Assembly (NCBI RefSeq): GCF_029581395.1
Contig: NZ_CP121113.1
Coordinates: forward strand, 62,001 to 126,000
Source: Roseinatronobacter sp. S2
GTDB lineage: Bacteria; Pseudomonadota; Alphaproteobacteria; Rhodobacterales; Rhodobacteraceae
Reading direction: 5' to 3'
DNA length: 64,000 nt
In this document: positions 45,836 to 54,540 of the stretch, one piece after another
How positions within the stretch are numbered: the stretch's first letter is position 1
Layout: every line of letters begins with the position of its first letter
Translations under genes and position numbers: made by a program
The notes under the pieces: model-generated
The model's input: only the letters and a program-made list of their open reading frames with translations
The model's database searches: none
Told to the model about the DNA's origin: nothing

Positions 45836-47079
45836 GCCTGCTGCTGTTCGGCCTGTTTGTGCTGTTTCTGTTTATCGGCGTTCCGGTGGCAATTGCCATC
45901 GGGGCCGCAACACTGGCGGCCATGTATGCAGCCGGTGTGCCGCTGCTGGTGATGCCACAGCAAATGTTCTCGGGCATAAATTCCTTTGCGCTTGTGGCAA
46001 TCCCGATGTTCATTCTGGCAGGTGACGTGATGGCACGCGGCGCGGTCAGCGCGCGGCTGGTGGCCTTTGCCGAAGCGCTGATCGGGTTCGTGCGCGGCGG
46101 TTTGTCTGTGGTGTCGGTGCTGGCGGGCATGTTCTTTGCCGCCATCTCCGGTTCTGGTGCGGCGACCACGGCGGCGGTGTCGTCGACACTGGTTCCCGAA
46201 CTGACACGCAAAGGGTATGACCCTGCATCCGCCGCCAGCCTGATTGCGGCCAGCGGCACAATCGGCGTGGTCATCCCGCCATCGGTTCCGATGATCATTT
46301 ATGCCGTGATCGCGCAGGAATCCGTCTCAAAACTGTTTCTAAGCGGGTTCATCCCCGGTCTGGCCATGGGGTTGGGGCTTATGGCGATTGCCTTGGTCCA
46401 AGGCTACCGGCGTGCCTATCCTGCCGGTGAAAAGTTTGCCCTGCCAACGATCTGGCGCACATTCCGCGCGGCGTTCTGGGGGCTTTTAACGCCTGTCATC
46501 ATTCTGGGCGGTATCTTTTCGGGCATCTTCACACCCAGCGAGGCTGCGGTGGTGGCGGTGAATTATGCCATTCTGGTGTCGCTGTTCATCTACCGCGATA
46601 CCACGCTGCGCGATCTGTATCACCTGCTGATCCGGTCTGCCGTGACCACAGCCGTGATCATGATTGTCATCGCATCGTCAGCGGCGCTGAGCTGGGCGCT
46701 GTCAAGCTGGCAGGTTCCCGGCACAATTGCGCGGTTCGTGCTGGGCTTTTCGACCGAGACCTACCTGATCCTTGCATTGATGCTGGTTCTGATCCTGCTG
46801 ACAGGGGTATTTATTGAAACCGCGTCGGCGCTGATTATCCTGACCCCGATTTTGCTGCCGCTTGCAGTGCAGCTTGGGGTCGATCCTGTGCATTTCGGGA
46901 TCATCATTGTGATGGGGCTGGCAATCGGAATGATCACCCCGCCGGTGGCGATCAATCTGTATGTCGCATCCTCTGTCACAGGCATCGGGCTGGAGCGCAT
47001 CACGCGGGCAATCCTGCCCTACCTGTCAATGCTGATCCTTGTTCTGGTCGCAGTCACCTATCTTCCGCTTTTGTGGTGA
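45832..47079 (+). CDS. TRAP transporter large permease (DctM)
   Basis: This 415-residue DctM subunit has about 12 spans. Diagnostic blocks are SGINSFALVAIPMFILAGDVM, FAAISGSGAATTAAV, GTIGVVIPPSVPMIIYAV and GMITPPVAINLYVAS, the two re-entrant Pro-Pro loops. It drives substrate uptake on the Na+ gradient. It completes the dctPQM operon facing away from the racemase/DUF1611 pair. Confidence 0.94.
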   Translation: MSLLLFGLFVLFLFIGVPVAIAIGAATLAAMYAAGVPLLVMPQQMFSGINSFALVAIPMFILAGDVMARGAVSARLVAFAEALIGFVRGGLSVVSVLAGMFFAAISGSGAATTAAVSSTLVPELTRKGYDPASAASLIAASGTIGVVIPPSVPMIIYAVIAQESVSKLFLSGFIPGLAMGLGLMAIALVQGYRRAYPAGEKFALPTIWRTFRAAFWGLLTPVIILGGIFSGIFTPSEAAVVAVNYAILVSLFIYRDTTLRDLYHLLIRSAVTTAVIMIVIASSAALSWALSSWQVPGTIARFVLGFSTETYLILALMLVLILLTGVFIETASALIILTPILLPLAVQLGVDPVHFGIIIVMGLAIGMITPPVAINLYVASSVTGIGLERITRAILPYLSMLILVLVAVTYLPLLW

Positions 47080-47146
47080 GTCCTGCCTTTGGGGCGGTTT
47101 CTGTCGCGCGTATGAAGGTGGTCGGGGCAGATTTGGGGGAGGCAAA

Positions 47147-48067
47147 TTACAGCGAGGTGTCCGTACCAATATTGCCGCGTTCGAGCCACTGGCGCTCGTC
47201 TTCGCCGAGTAAGTCAGTCATCCGAGCATCGTATGCCGCCAAGTCGGCATCCGAGAGCAGGCCAACCCACTTTCGCGAAGTGCCGCTGTCAAAAAAGTCA
47301 GAGTCATTGCGCCAGAAACCTTCACGCGCCGATACGGCAAAACGTTCAGCGTTGCGCTTCATGTTCCGGAAACGCGCTGCGTCAACCAGTGCATCCATGA
47401 CAGACGCTGGATGGGAAATGCCGATATGGTCCGCGATCCTGACAAAGGACGCCTCCAGATCATGCGTCATATCTGCGTAGTGCAGGCACAAAATATTCTC
47501 ACGATCTGTCAAGGCGCGTGCGCTGCGGTAGTGGTCAATAATGGACGAGAGGCTTGCGCCATCCCGATGGTCGCCTTCGAGAAAAATTCGAAATCCCTCA
47601 TGAATATCGGACGGGTAGATGTCCTCCAGTACGCCCTTTGTCATATTCTCGACGTGACGCCTGAATGACAGATGCACATCTATGGGGTGCCGGTAAACAG
47701 CGATGTAACGCAGGTCAGGCCAAATTGGGATACCGTCCAGGGGCGTATGCGTTTTCACTTGCCGACGTCCAGTCTGCGCATTGAGCGATGCGATGATCTC
47801 ATCCTGTTCAGGCGTCGTAATGTCTATCCACGGCGCATCTCGGGAAATTGCGGCATCCACTTCAGGATTTCCGGATATGAGCAGCGCGAGAATGCCCTGG
47901 GTCCAAGTGGTTCCCGATTTCGGCGGTGTTGATACGACAATATCTCCCGCCCGGGGTTTAAAGTCGTCCCACCGGTCAGGGTCTGCGATCTTGCCCCCGT
48001 AGCGACGACTAGGTGGTTCAGGAACACGAATCATATCAGTTGAATACTGCTTCATCGCGACTGACAA
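47147..48067 (-). CDS. sulfotransferase family protein
   Basis: This 306-residue cytosolic sulfotransferase has the 5'-PSB loop STPPKSGTTW (about residues 46-55) and the 3'-PB element YRHPIDVHLSFRRH, the two PAPS-binding motifs. RKWVGLLS near the C-terminus corresponds to the RKG-x-x-GDW-type region. It resembles the eukaryote-like Sulfotransfer_1 branch. An alternative ATG lies at codon 5. By eye the base composition is less GC-rich than in its neighbours, which may mean recent acquisition. It is convergent with dctM and has no co-transcribed partner. Confidence 0.88.
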   Translation of the reverse strand: MSVAMKQYSTDMIRVPEPPSRRYGGKIADPDRWDDFKPRAGDIVVSTPPKSGTTWTQGILALLISGNPEVDAAISRDAPWIDITTPEQDEIIASLNAQTGRRQVKTHTPLDGIPIWPDLRYIAVYRHPIDVHLSFRRHVENMTKGVLEDIYPSDIHEGFRIFLEGDHRDGASLSSIIDHYRSARALTDRENILCLHYADMTHDLEASFVRIADHIGISHPASVMDALVDAARFRNMKRNAERFAVSAREGFWRNDSDFFDSGTSRKWVGLLSDADLAAYDARMTDLLGEDERQWLERGNIGTDTSL

Positions 48068-48159
48068 AAGACCCTTCCGCTACTTTGACAGCGGACATTG
48101 GTGCATTGCACACAATAGCCCCCGCCCCCCACTGCCTATCCCATATCAAGCCACAACGC

Positions 48160-48933
48160 CTAGCGCAGTAACGGGCCGTCCTGATCCAGATAATCGGTGT
48201 CGAAGCCTGCAAGGGCTGTCAGCCCGTCAAAATCGATGAAACTGACCCGCCCTTTCTGGAATTTCACCAGCCCCTCTTCGCGCAGATGGCGCAGAACGCG
48301 GTTCACATGCACAGCGCTTAGCCCCAGCGCATCGGCCAGATGGTATTGCGTCAGCGGGCAGTCAAAACCCGTCTTGTCGCCGATGCCCACAAGCTTCAGC
48401 CGCGCGCCAAGTTCCAGCAGGAAATGCGCCATGCGCATTTCTGCCGAACGGCGGCCAAGATTGACCAGATGTTCCACCACCATCGCCTCGTCGCGCGACG
48501 CGGCCCAAAGCACAGCCGTGGCAAGGCGCGGGGCGGTTGCAAACCCGTCCAGAATGTCGGTGGCCAGCACTTCGGACGCTTCGATGCGGGTCACGGCCTC
48601 GACACTGTGGTCGGTGGTGCGGAACAGCACGCTGCGCAGGCCCAGAAAATCACCGGGAACCTGAAAGTCCACGATCTGCCGCTCGCCATCGGGCAGCATC
48701 TTGTAGGAACAGGCCCAGCCTTCGGCCAGAATAAACGCGGACTGGTTTTTCTGCCCTTCATGAATCAGTTCATGGCCGGCCAGAAAGCTGCGCCTGCGCC
48801 GGTGAAAGCGCGCAAGCGTTTCCAGATCGGTGGCTGACAGGGCAACGAAGGCAGACAGCTTTCGTGTCAGCGGGCTTTGCAGCATCTGCATGGCGGCGTC
48901 CCCTTCATGCGTATCGTGTCCATTCGCATTCAC
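48160..48933 (-). CDS. Crp/Fnr family transcriptional regulator
   Basis: This 257-residue protein has an N-terminal cyclic-nucleotide-binding-like barrel (about 20-140, GHELIHEGQKNQSAFILAEGWACSYKML, VPGDFLGLRS) and a C-terminal Crp-type winged helix (about 165-235, LADALGLSAVHVNRVLRHLREEGLV). There is no N-terminal cysteine cluster, so it is not an oxygen-sensing Fnr, and the ligand is unknown. A second ATG at codon 15 is an equally plausible start. It stands alone beside the small-protein region. Confidence 0.9.
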   Translation of the reverse strand: MNANGHDTHEGDAAMQMLQSPLTRKLSAFVALSATDLETLARFHRRRRSFLAGHELIHEGQKNQSAFILAEGWACSYKMLPDGERQIVDFQVPGDFLGLRSVLFRTTDHSVEAVTRIEASEVLATDILDGFATAPRLATAVLWAASRDEAMVVEHLVNLGRRSAEMRMAHFLLELGARLKLVGIGDKTGFDCPLTQYHLADALGLSAVHVNRVLRHLREEGLVKFQKGRVSFIDFDGLTALAGFDTDYLDQDGPLLR

Positions 48934-49094
48934 GCACCCTAGTTTAACATCTTGTTCACATATGCCCGTGTCGCAGAAAAGAAGCGCTGCAAGCTGCTAT
49001 GGATCAGTCCTGCACTTACAGTAACGCCTAAGATCACGGGGCGCGTTCCAGATGTCTGGCGCCCGTCGAAGTTTTTTTCCCGCAACCGAAAGCG

Positions 49095-49337
49095 ATGCCG
49101 ATCATGCCCGCCCCCAGTGACATTGCCGGAACCGCAGCCCTGTCGATATGCGAATCGCTGCTTCTGGCCCTGAATGACAGAAATATCCTGCCAGAGAAAG
49201 AGATTGTGGGGATACTGAGGGATGCGGCGGCGGCACATGAATTCGCAACCGACGCCAGCAAGGCCGAAACGAATGCCGCTGTTGCCGCCCTGATCAATTC
49301 AATACTGGCCGGTGGGAATTCCGTCCGCCGCCGCTGA
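49095..49337 (+). CDS. small hypothetical helical protein (80 aa)
   Basis: This is an acidic-to-neutral soluble protein made mostly of helices (SICESLLLALNDRNIL, EIVGILRDAAAAHE, NAAVAALINSILAGG). I do not recognise a family. A second ATG three codons downstream might be the start. Amino-acid composition and the helical periodicity argue for a real gene; the ribosome-binding site is weak. Confidence 0.5.
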   Translation: MPIMPAPSDIAGTAALSICESLLLALNDRNILPEKEIVGILRDAAAAHEFATDASKAETNAAVAALINSILAGGNSVRRR

Positions 49338-49411
49338 CTGGCCATCTGCACCGCAAAATAAGTAACCCCGCCGCAGGAGGGACACCGCGGCAGGGCTGTC
49401 GGCTGGTGACC

Positions 49412-49582
49412 TCAACCCTTACGCAGGGTGTCTTTCGCCTTGCCGATTTGCTTTTGAAACTTGCTGTCCGCCTGGCTTGTCTTGCCTTCGGACTGGCGCG
49501 TCTTGTAGTCACTTTGGGTATTCGTTCCCTTGGAACCAGTGCCCGGTGATTTCTTCTTTTTGTTCTTTTCCATGATCATCAT
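49412..49582 (-). CDS. small very basic hypothetical protein
   Basis: This is a polar peptide of 53-56 residues depending on the start (ATG at 49582 or 49573). It opens with MEKNKKKKSPGTG, has a Gly/Ser/Thr/Gln-rich disordered middle and ends KQIGKAKDTLRKG. No family is recognised. The tail resembles that of an adjacent minus-strand frame ending at 49612 (KLQDALRKD), which may reflect an old duplication. It lies among several small stress-type genes. Confidence 0.45.
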   Translation of the reverse strand: MMIMEKNKKKKSPGTGSKGTNTQSDYKTRQSEGKTSQADSKFQKQIGKAKDTLRKG

Positions 49583-49859
49583 ACTTTCGCGCAGATTGTG
49601 AACAGGCGGCATCAGTCTTTGCGCAGGGCGTCTTGCAGCTTGCCGTTTGAAGGGTGCCGCGCGTCTATCGTGGCTGTGGTTTCAAACGTCTGGTCGTGCA
49701 GGGGGGTGTCTGTGCCCTTCTTCGATACATAGAACCGCCGCCTGAAATACTGATCCAGGTCAGTCCGGGGCGCCTGAAACCGGCGATACCGTGGTGTCTG
49801 ACGCGGGCGTGTGGCGGTTGGTGCCGAAACGGGCCGCGTCACCCTTACAGGAGGAAGAC

Positions 49860-50072
49860 ATGTCGCAATCAAACATCATCGGGATCATCGCGCTGGCCCT
49901 TGGCACTGTGCTGCTGTTCTTCGCATGGCGGGCATCCACAACCCCGGTCGAGCAGCTCTCCGAGGTGCTGACCGGACGCTATACCGGCAATACCATGTGG
50001 TATCTGCTGTCAGGTGTTGTCAGTGTCGTTCTGGGGGTTGCCCTGCTTGTGCGCGGCACACTTAGGCCCTGA
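49860..50072 (+). CDS. DUF3185-like small membrane protein
   Basis: This 70-residue protein has two membrane spans (about 5-22 and 45-66) separated by a short loop STTPVEQLSEVLTGRYTGNTMWYLLSG, a pattern typical of DUF3185 proteins. GAGGAA precedes the ATG at 49860 by 4 bases, which decides the start over an upstream in-frame ATG. The function is unknown; such proteins are often expressed under envelope stress. Confidence 0.75.
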   Translation: MSQSNIIGIIALALGTVLLFFAWRASTTPVEQLSEVLTGRYTGNTMWYLLSGVVSVVLGVALLVRGTLRP

Positions 50073-50105
50073 CATTCGGCTTTCGGGCAGGGCGGGTGCG
50101 CCCTG

Positions 50106-50528
50106 TCAGTCACCGCTGCCGTCTGACCCGAAGATGAATGTCTGCATCAGGAACACGATCACCACGATGATCGCAATGACCGGCCCGAACCCCACCGATT
50201 TGGACATAGCAGGCAGACCGATCCCCTTGTCACTTTTCAGACCTGATGCGTTTGGAAGCAGGTCAACAAGCTGCGGGACAATCGCACCATTGTCGCGCCC
50301 AAGAGCGGGGACATCGTTGAACCGCGCCAACAGCCCGCCCAGACGGGTGCGCGCCCCGTCCTGCGACAGGTCTGCCAGCGCGGCGGCTTCGTCCCACGGG
50401 TCCAGCCCAAGGCGCGCAAGCGCCGACAAGACACTGACGGTGTTCCCGTCCCTGTCCTGACCAAGTTCAGCATAAAGGAAACCGTCAAACGGTGTCCCCC
50501 CTTGGTGAAGGAAATCCATTCTGGACAT
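50106..50528 (-). CDS. hypothetical tail-anchored protein (140 aa)
   Basis: The soluble N-terminal about 105 residues include a helical region (SVLSALARLGLDPWDEAAALADL) and an invariant-looking GLLARFNDVPALGRDNGAIVPQL. A single C-terminal membrane span follows (about 113-133, GPVIAIIVVIVFLMQTF). I do not recognise a family. An alternative start is the ATG at codon 4. It is convergent with the DUF3185-like gene. Confidence 0.6.
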   Translation of the reverse strand: MSRMDFLHQGGTPFDGFLYAELGQDRDGNTVSVLSALARLGLDPWDEAAALADLSQDGARTRLGGLLARFNDVPALGRDNGAIVPQLVDLLPNASGLKSDKGIGLPAMSKSVGFGPVIAIIVVIVFLMQTFIFGSDGSGD

Positions 50529-50863
50529 GCGTTTTTGGCCTTTTCCTGAAGCGTAGGGGTGCAGGACCGGTCAGCGCGCCAGCCAACCAGCCTTAGCGAA
50601 CGGAATCATTCGCCAGTATTTCCCCTGTGCTACATCACTGCACGCATTGCGCTGCTAACGCAGATCAGTGCGCGGCATTTGCAGGCGTATCTTCGGGCGA
50701 ACGCAGCGCGGCCACTAACCCCGATCAGTTTCGGGGACGCGCGCGCGGTGTAGGGTTTAAACGAAATTGACACTCAAGCGTTGCCCGACAAGCGCGCGCG
50801 CGGGGCCGCGCAGTCAGTCCTGCGCGCGCCATGCACCCCCCTCATGTTACAAGGATGCCGAAC
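50529..50863. other. 335-base gap in the small-gene region
   Basis: No gene is supported here. The interval contains GC-rich runs (GCGCGCGCGGGGCCGCGC around 50793-50810) and divergent promoter space for the genes on either side. Confidence 0.4.
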
Positions 50864-51055
50864 ATGCCGCTTATGAATCTTATCGTTACACTGATTGTTG
50901 TGGGTGTTTTGTTGTGGGCCGTGAACACCTACATCCCGATGGATCGCAAGATCAAATCCATCCTGAACGCCGTGATCGTGATCGCGGTTATTTTGTGGCT
51001 GCTAAGTGCCTTTGGTATTTTGGGCAATCTAAGCGGGGTGCGGGTGGGTGGCTGA
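50864..51055 (+). CDS. Thivi_2564-like small membrane protein
   Basis: This 63-residue protein has two membrane spans (NLIVTLIVVGVLLWAVN, then AVIVIAVILWLLSAF) separated by a short cytosolic loop YIPMDRKIKSILN, which matches the Thivi_2564 type of small membrane protein. AAGGA lies 8 bases before the ATG at 50864, which is why this start is preferred to upstream ATGs. It overlaps the next gene by 8 bases. The function is unknown. Confidence 0.75.
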   Translation: MPLMNLIVTLIVVGVLLWAVNTYIPMDRKIKSILNAVIVIAVILWLLSAFGILGNLSGVRVGG

Positions 51056-51293
51056 CGCGAAACCGTCACCGGCATTCCTGACGGGTCTGGAACATGTCAC
51101 AAAACCGGCATGGGACAGGCTGCGTCCGGCGCCTTCGTGGTTCGGCGCCCCCGACCCGCTGCCCGAGCACGGGCAGATCCACGAACGCAACGGGATCTGG
51201 GTTGTCACAATCGACGGTGTCTGGCGCGGTGACTATATCAAGCGCGAACACGCGCTAGAGGCTGTCACTTCTGCCAGTTCCGGTTCGCGCTAA
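51048..51293 (+). CDS. small hypothetical protein (81 aa)
   Basis: It starts with GTG at 51048 inside the end of the preceding membrane-protein gene, in another frame, suggesting coupled translation. The product is soluble, Trp/Pro-rich in the middle (WDRLRPAPSWFGAPDPLPEHG) and has a beta-like IHERNGIWVVTIDGVWRGDYIKREHAL segment. No family is recognised. Confidence 0.5.
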   Translation: MADAKPSPAFLTGLEHVTKPAWDRLRPAPSWFGAPDPLPEHGQIHERNGIWVVTIDGVWRGDYIKREHALEAVTSASSGSR

Positions 51294-51366
51294 GCGTGCT
51301 GCGAACGCCTGTTGGCGGCCCCTGACACGCGGCCGCATATGTGCAAATTTTGGCGAAAGGACATCA

Positions 51367-51564
51367 ATGCAAGCGTCAATCAGCACGACAAACGCCCCGC
51401 TTGCGGATACTGTCGCTATCAACCGGACCGAAGGGCCAGTGGCCGCGCCGGATCAGGGCCATCCCGCCCCTTTCGACGGTATGGCCCTGATCCGGCAGAA
51501 TTTGCGCCACACAACGCGTCCCCGCGGGGACAACTTACCCGCGGCGCAGGCTTATGGCACATGA
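51367..51564 (+). CDS. possible small hypothetical protein (65 aa)
   Basis: The ATG has a strong AAAGGA site 6 bases upstream, the main reason to list it. The product is polar and probably disordered (Ala/Pro/Asn-rich) and shows no family features. A second frame at 51554-51763 overlaps its end and could be a coupled gene, but has no better support. Confidence 0.35.
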   Translation: MQASISTTNAPLADTVAINRTEGPVAAPDQGHPAPFDGMALIRQNLRHTTRPRGDNLPAAQAYGT

Positions 51565-51812
51565 TCTGGCACTGGCCTGCGACATGCACACCAAGGCCGC
51601 AGCCGGTGATGCCAGCATTGCGGGTGCCCTCGCCAAGGCTATGGTCAGACTGATACTGAATGCGCGCTGCATACCACCAGCCCCGATGCGCCAGCTTCAT
51701 CTACCGCACAGCAGCACTGCCGTTCAGATTGCCGAAAACGAAGGCATGCCCGCGCGACCCTGACAAACGCAGGGCACTACCGCAGGACCGACCAGCCGCA
51801 AGGAACGCACAT

Positions 51813-52007
51813 ATGACCACTGCCCATCCGCAACACACCCCGCCTGTCAGGGCCGATGGCGATGTCGCGGCGGAACGCGCGTGCCTGCGGTGCAAGACGC
51901 TGTTCCAAAGCGAAGGTTTCGGCGAACGGATATGCCCGCGCTGCAAGGGGTCGGTTATATGGAAATCGGCCGTGCCCGCGCGCGATGGCCGTTCCCGTCA
52001 GGGCTGA
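51813..52007 (+). CDS. small zinc-ribbon protein
   Basis: This 64-residue protein carries two CxxC knuckles, CLRC (about residue 23) and CPRC (about 42), spaced like a zinc ribbon: [32 protein letters not shown] is 8 bases before the ATG. Its stop is 2 bases before the transglutaminase-like gene start, so the two are probably co-translated and may act together. The binding partner is unknown. Confidence 0.7.
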   Translation: MTTAHPQHTPPVRADGDVAAERACLRCKTLFQSEGFGERICPRCKGSVIWKSAVPARDGRSRQG

Positions 52008-52009
52008 CA

Positions 52010-52894
52010 ATGCCCAACATTCGCATCACCCATAAAACACACTACATCTACCAATCACCCGTCGCCCTTGGGTTGCACCGGATGATGCTGCGCCCCCGGG
52101 AAACGCGCGAGCTGAAACTGCTGTCCTTCGATCTGGCCGTTTCGCCAGATGCACATGTGACATGGGCGCATGATGTTGTCGGCAATTCGATCGCAACCGC
52201 AGTTTTCCCCGAAATGTCGGATCGCCTGCTGATCGAAAGCAGTCTGACACTTGCGCTGACTGCCGCGCGATGGCCGGTTTTCGCAATTTCGGCATCCGCG
52301 CTGACCTATCCGTTCCGCTATTCAAACGAAGACTGGACCGACCTTGGCGCATTAGCCTGCCCGCAATATGCCGACGGGGCCGGGCGCTTGTCGGAGTGGG
52401 TTGCGCGGTTTGTGATGTACAGGCCCACCGACACGCTGTCGCTGCTGAAAGATGTCAGCAACGGCGTCTCGCAGCAGATCGCCTATCAAAGCCGCGAGGA
52501 TCAGGGCACGCAGGGGCCACTGGAAACGCTGGACAGGGGCTGGGGGTCGTGCCGTGATTTTGCGGTGCTCTATGCCGAAGCGGTCAGAACACTGGGGTTC
52601 GGCGCGCGGATCGTGTCGGGCTATATGTTCGACCCGTCGAATACGCTTGTGGGGTCCGCAGGACAAGGGTCGACCCATGCCTGGGTCGAGGTGTTTGTGC
52701 CCGGTGCGGGCTGGATATCCTTTGACCCGACAAATCGCGCCGTAGGATCGGCCAATCTGATCCCCGTCGCAGCCGCGCGCCATATTGCGCAGGTGGCCCC
52801 GGTGACGGGCAGTTTTCGCACCGCGCAGGGTGACATGCCCCGCATGGATGTCAGCATTTCCGTCGAAGAAATGCCCGAAGACAACATGCCCTGA
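52010..52894 (+). CDS. transglutaminase-like cysteine protease family protein
   Basis: This 294-residue protein has an N-terminal bacterial transglutaminase-like domain (about 1-85, [27 protein letters not shown]) followed by the catalytic core. The catalytic residues are visible as Cys in [15 protein letters not shown] (about 180), His in [12 protein letters not shown] and Asp in FDPTNR. These proteins are usually peptidases or deamidases rather than true crosslinkers. It is cytosolic, as no signal peptide is seen. The gene directly follows the zinc-ribbon gene. Confidence 0.9.
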   Translation: MPNIRITHKTHYIYQSPVALGLHRMMLRPRETRELKLLSFDLAVSPDAHVTWAHDVVGNSIATAVFPEMSDRLLIESSLTLALTAARWPVFAISASALTYPFRYSNEDWTDLGALACPQYADGAGRLSEWVARFVMYRPTDTLSLLKDVSNGVSQQIAYQSREDQGTQGPLETLDRGWGSCRDFAVLYAEAVRTLGFGARIVSGYMFDPSNTLVGSAGQGSTHAWVEVFVPGAGWISFDPTNRAVGSANLIPVAAARHIAQVAPVTGSFRTAQGDMPRMDVSISVEEMPEDNMP

Positions 52895-52915
52895 ATTGGC
52901 ATGACATGCGCGCCA

Positions 52916-53257
52916 TCAGGCGTTCATCCAGATATAGGCGGCCATCACCACCCCCGACAGCGCGATGGCCCCTGCCAGCCAAGGGCCTGCAATTTCAAGA
53001 ACCGGAAGAAAGCGGCGCACCAGACGAAAGGGCGCGTTGGTTTCAGCCAGTCTGTTGCGCCCGAAGCGCGCCACCAGGCCAAAAACTGTGGGGATCAACC
53101 CTGCCGCTATGCTGGAAATAAGCAGCGTGAACAGCGTTTTATAGCTTCGTGCGGCCAGATCACGGTCGCCGCCAAAAAGCGGCAAGGTCCGTTCTCCAAG
53201 GACCAGCAACACCACCACAATCGCCCCACAAACCCCGCTAAACCAGATCAGACGCAT
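52916..53257 (-). CDS. hypothetical inner-membrane protein (113 aa)
   Basis: Three membrane spans are evident (about 3-20, 38-57 and 85-108), with a basic loop GRNRLAETNAPFRLVRRFLPV between the second and third. I do not recognise a family. The start at 53257 places the first span at the N-terminus, whereas the frame is open 48 codons further up with a charged, unlikely sequence. The stop is 21 bases from the convergent transglutaminase-like gene. Confidence 0.6.
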   Translation of the reverse strand: MRLIWFSGVCGAIVVVLLVLGERTLPLFGGDRDLAARSYKTLFTLLISSIAAGLIPTVFGLVARFGRNRLAETNAPFRLVRRFLPVLEIAGPWLAGAIALSGVVMAAYIWMNA

Positions 53258-53401
53258 GGCGCAGCGCCGCCCCCGCGCGGTTGGCGGTCTTGTCGCGGGC
53301 AGGTCAGGGGATCTGCCATGCGCAATCCGGCCGGCACCGATAGCGGTGCGGGCCAAGCTCCGAATGGTGGCATATCGGGGTGCATCACGGACTGCCTGCA
53401 A

Positions 53402-54325
53402 TCAATCCACAGGTGTCAACGGCCCGCGACCCGCGAACCAGCTTTCAAGATTTGCCAGAACCAGATCGCCCATCGCATCGCGTGTCGCGCCCGTCCCCGA
53501 CCCGATATGTGGCAGCAGCACGGCATTTTGCAGCGCCATCAAGGCCGCAGGCACGTTCGGTTCGTCCGTGAACACATCCAGCCCGGCGGCACCAAGGTGC
53601 CCGTCTGCAAGCGCGCGCACAAGCGCCTGTTCATCCACCACACTGCCGCGCGCCACGTTGATCAACACGCCATCCGGCCCAAGTGCCTCTATTACGTCCG
53701 CACCGACCAAACCATCGGTCGCGGGGCCACCGGGCACAACAACGATCATGACATCACAGGCCCGCGCCAGCGCCAGCGGGGTGTCGTAATAGGCATAGGG
53801 CACGCCCTGCCGCGCGGTTCGGGTGCAATAAGCCACGTCCAGCCCCATTGCGACAACCCGCCTGGCTATGGCATGCCCGATCCGGCCCAGTCCCAGAATG
53901 CCGACGCGCCGCCCGCGCAACGAACGCGACAACGGGAACGACCCTGATGGCCATTTGCCTTCGCGCAGGAACCTGTCTGCCTGCGGGATCTGGCGGACCG
54001 TTGCAATCAACAGCCCGATTGCCAGATCTGCGACTTCATCGGTCAGGACATCGGGTGTGTTGGTGACAACCACATTCGCTGCGCGCGCAGCGTCTACATC
54101 GACGTTGTCATAACCAACGCCGAATTTCGCGACAATCTCCAGCTTGGGCATCCGCGCGAACAGATCTGCCCCGATTGCCATTGACCCTGCGGCGGCCATT
54201 CCGCGCACTTCGGCAAGAATTGGGGCGTTGGTTTCCAAGGCATCGGCACCAACCACATTGTAGCTGTCCAGCTGATTGCCGGACGCGGGAAAGCTGGCGG
54301 GAACGAAAACTGCGATTTTCTTCAT
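53402..54325 (-). CDS. D-2-hydroxyacid dehydrogenase (glyoxylate/hydroxypyruvate reductase type)
   Basis: This 307-residue NAD(P)-dependent dehydrogenase has the nucleotide-binding motif GILGLGRIGHAIARR (about 141-155). The catalytic set is Arg in NVARGSVVDE, Glu in FTDEPNVP and His in LLPHIGSGT. FGVGYDNVDVDAA is the substrate-domain signature. It reduces 2-oxo acids such as glyoxylate or hydroxypyruvate, or oxidises D-2-hydroxy acids. AGGAG lies before the ATG. It is divergent from the amidohydrolase gene at 54541, so the two may be co-regulated. Confidence 0.9.
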   Translation of the reverse strand: MKKIAVFVPASFPASGNQLDSYNVVGADALETNAPILAEVRGMAAAGSMAIGADLFARMPKLEIVAKFGVGYDNVDVDAARAANVVVTNTPDVLTDEVADLAIGLLIATVRQIPQADRFLREGKWPSGSFPLSRSLRGRRVGILGLGRIGHAIARRVVAMGLDVAYCTRTARQGVPYAYYDTPLALARACDVMIVVVPGGPATDGLVGADVIEALGPDGVLINVARGSVVDEQALVRALADGHLGAAGLDVFTDEPNVPAALMALQNAVLLPHIGSGTGATRDAMGDLVLANLESWFAGRGPLTPVD

Positions 54326-54540
54326 GGGGGCGCTCCTGAACAGGGTTTTGCGTAACGCTGCGGTCTTGTTGATTGATGTTCTGTTTCAGCGCCGTCACCA
54401 CCCGCATAGGGCGATCCTACCAAGGTCGTCAAGACTGGCGGTGCGCGCGGCGCAAAGAACCAAGCCCAGGTTGCTGGCACATCATTGGCAATCATGGCAT
54501 GTTTGGCATTAATGGTATCAGGCTTGCGAAAGGGCAAAAG

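Noticed and set aside
49612..49872. 86-codon minus-strand frame overlapping the DUF3185-like gene start
   Set aside because: The only ATG lies inside the opposite-strand gene and there is no ribosome-binding site; only its tail (KLQDALRKD), resembling the neighbour's end, gave interest.
51554..51763. 69-codon frame after the small protein at 51367
   Set aside because: It overlaps the previous frame and lacks its own ribosome-binding site or motifs; too weak to list as a gene.
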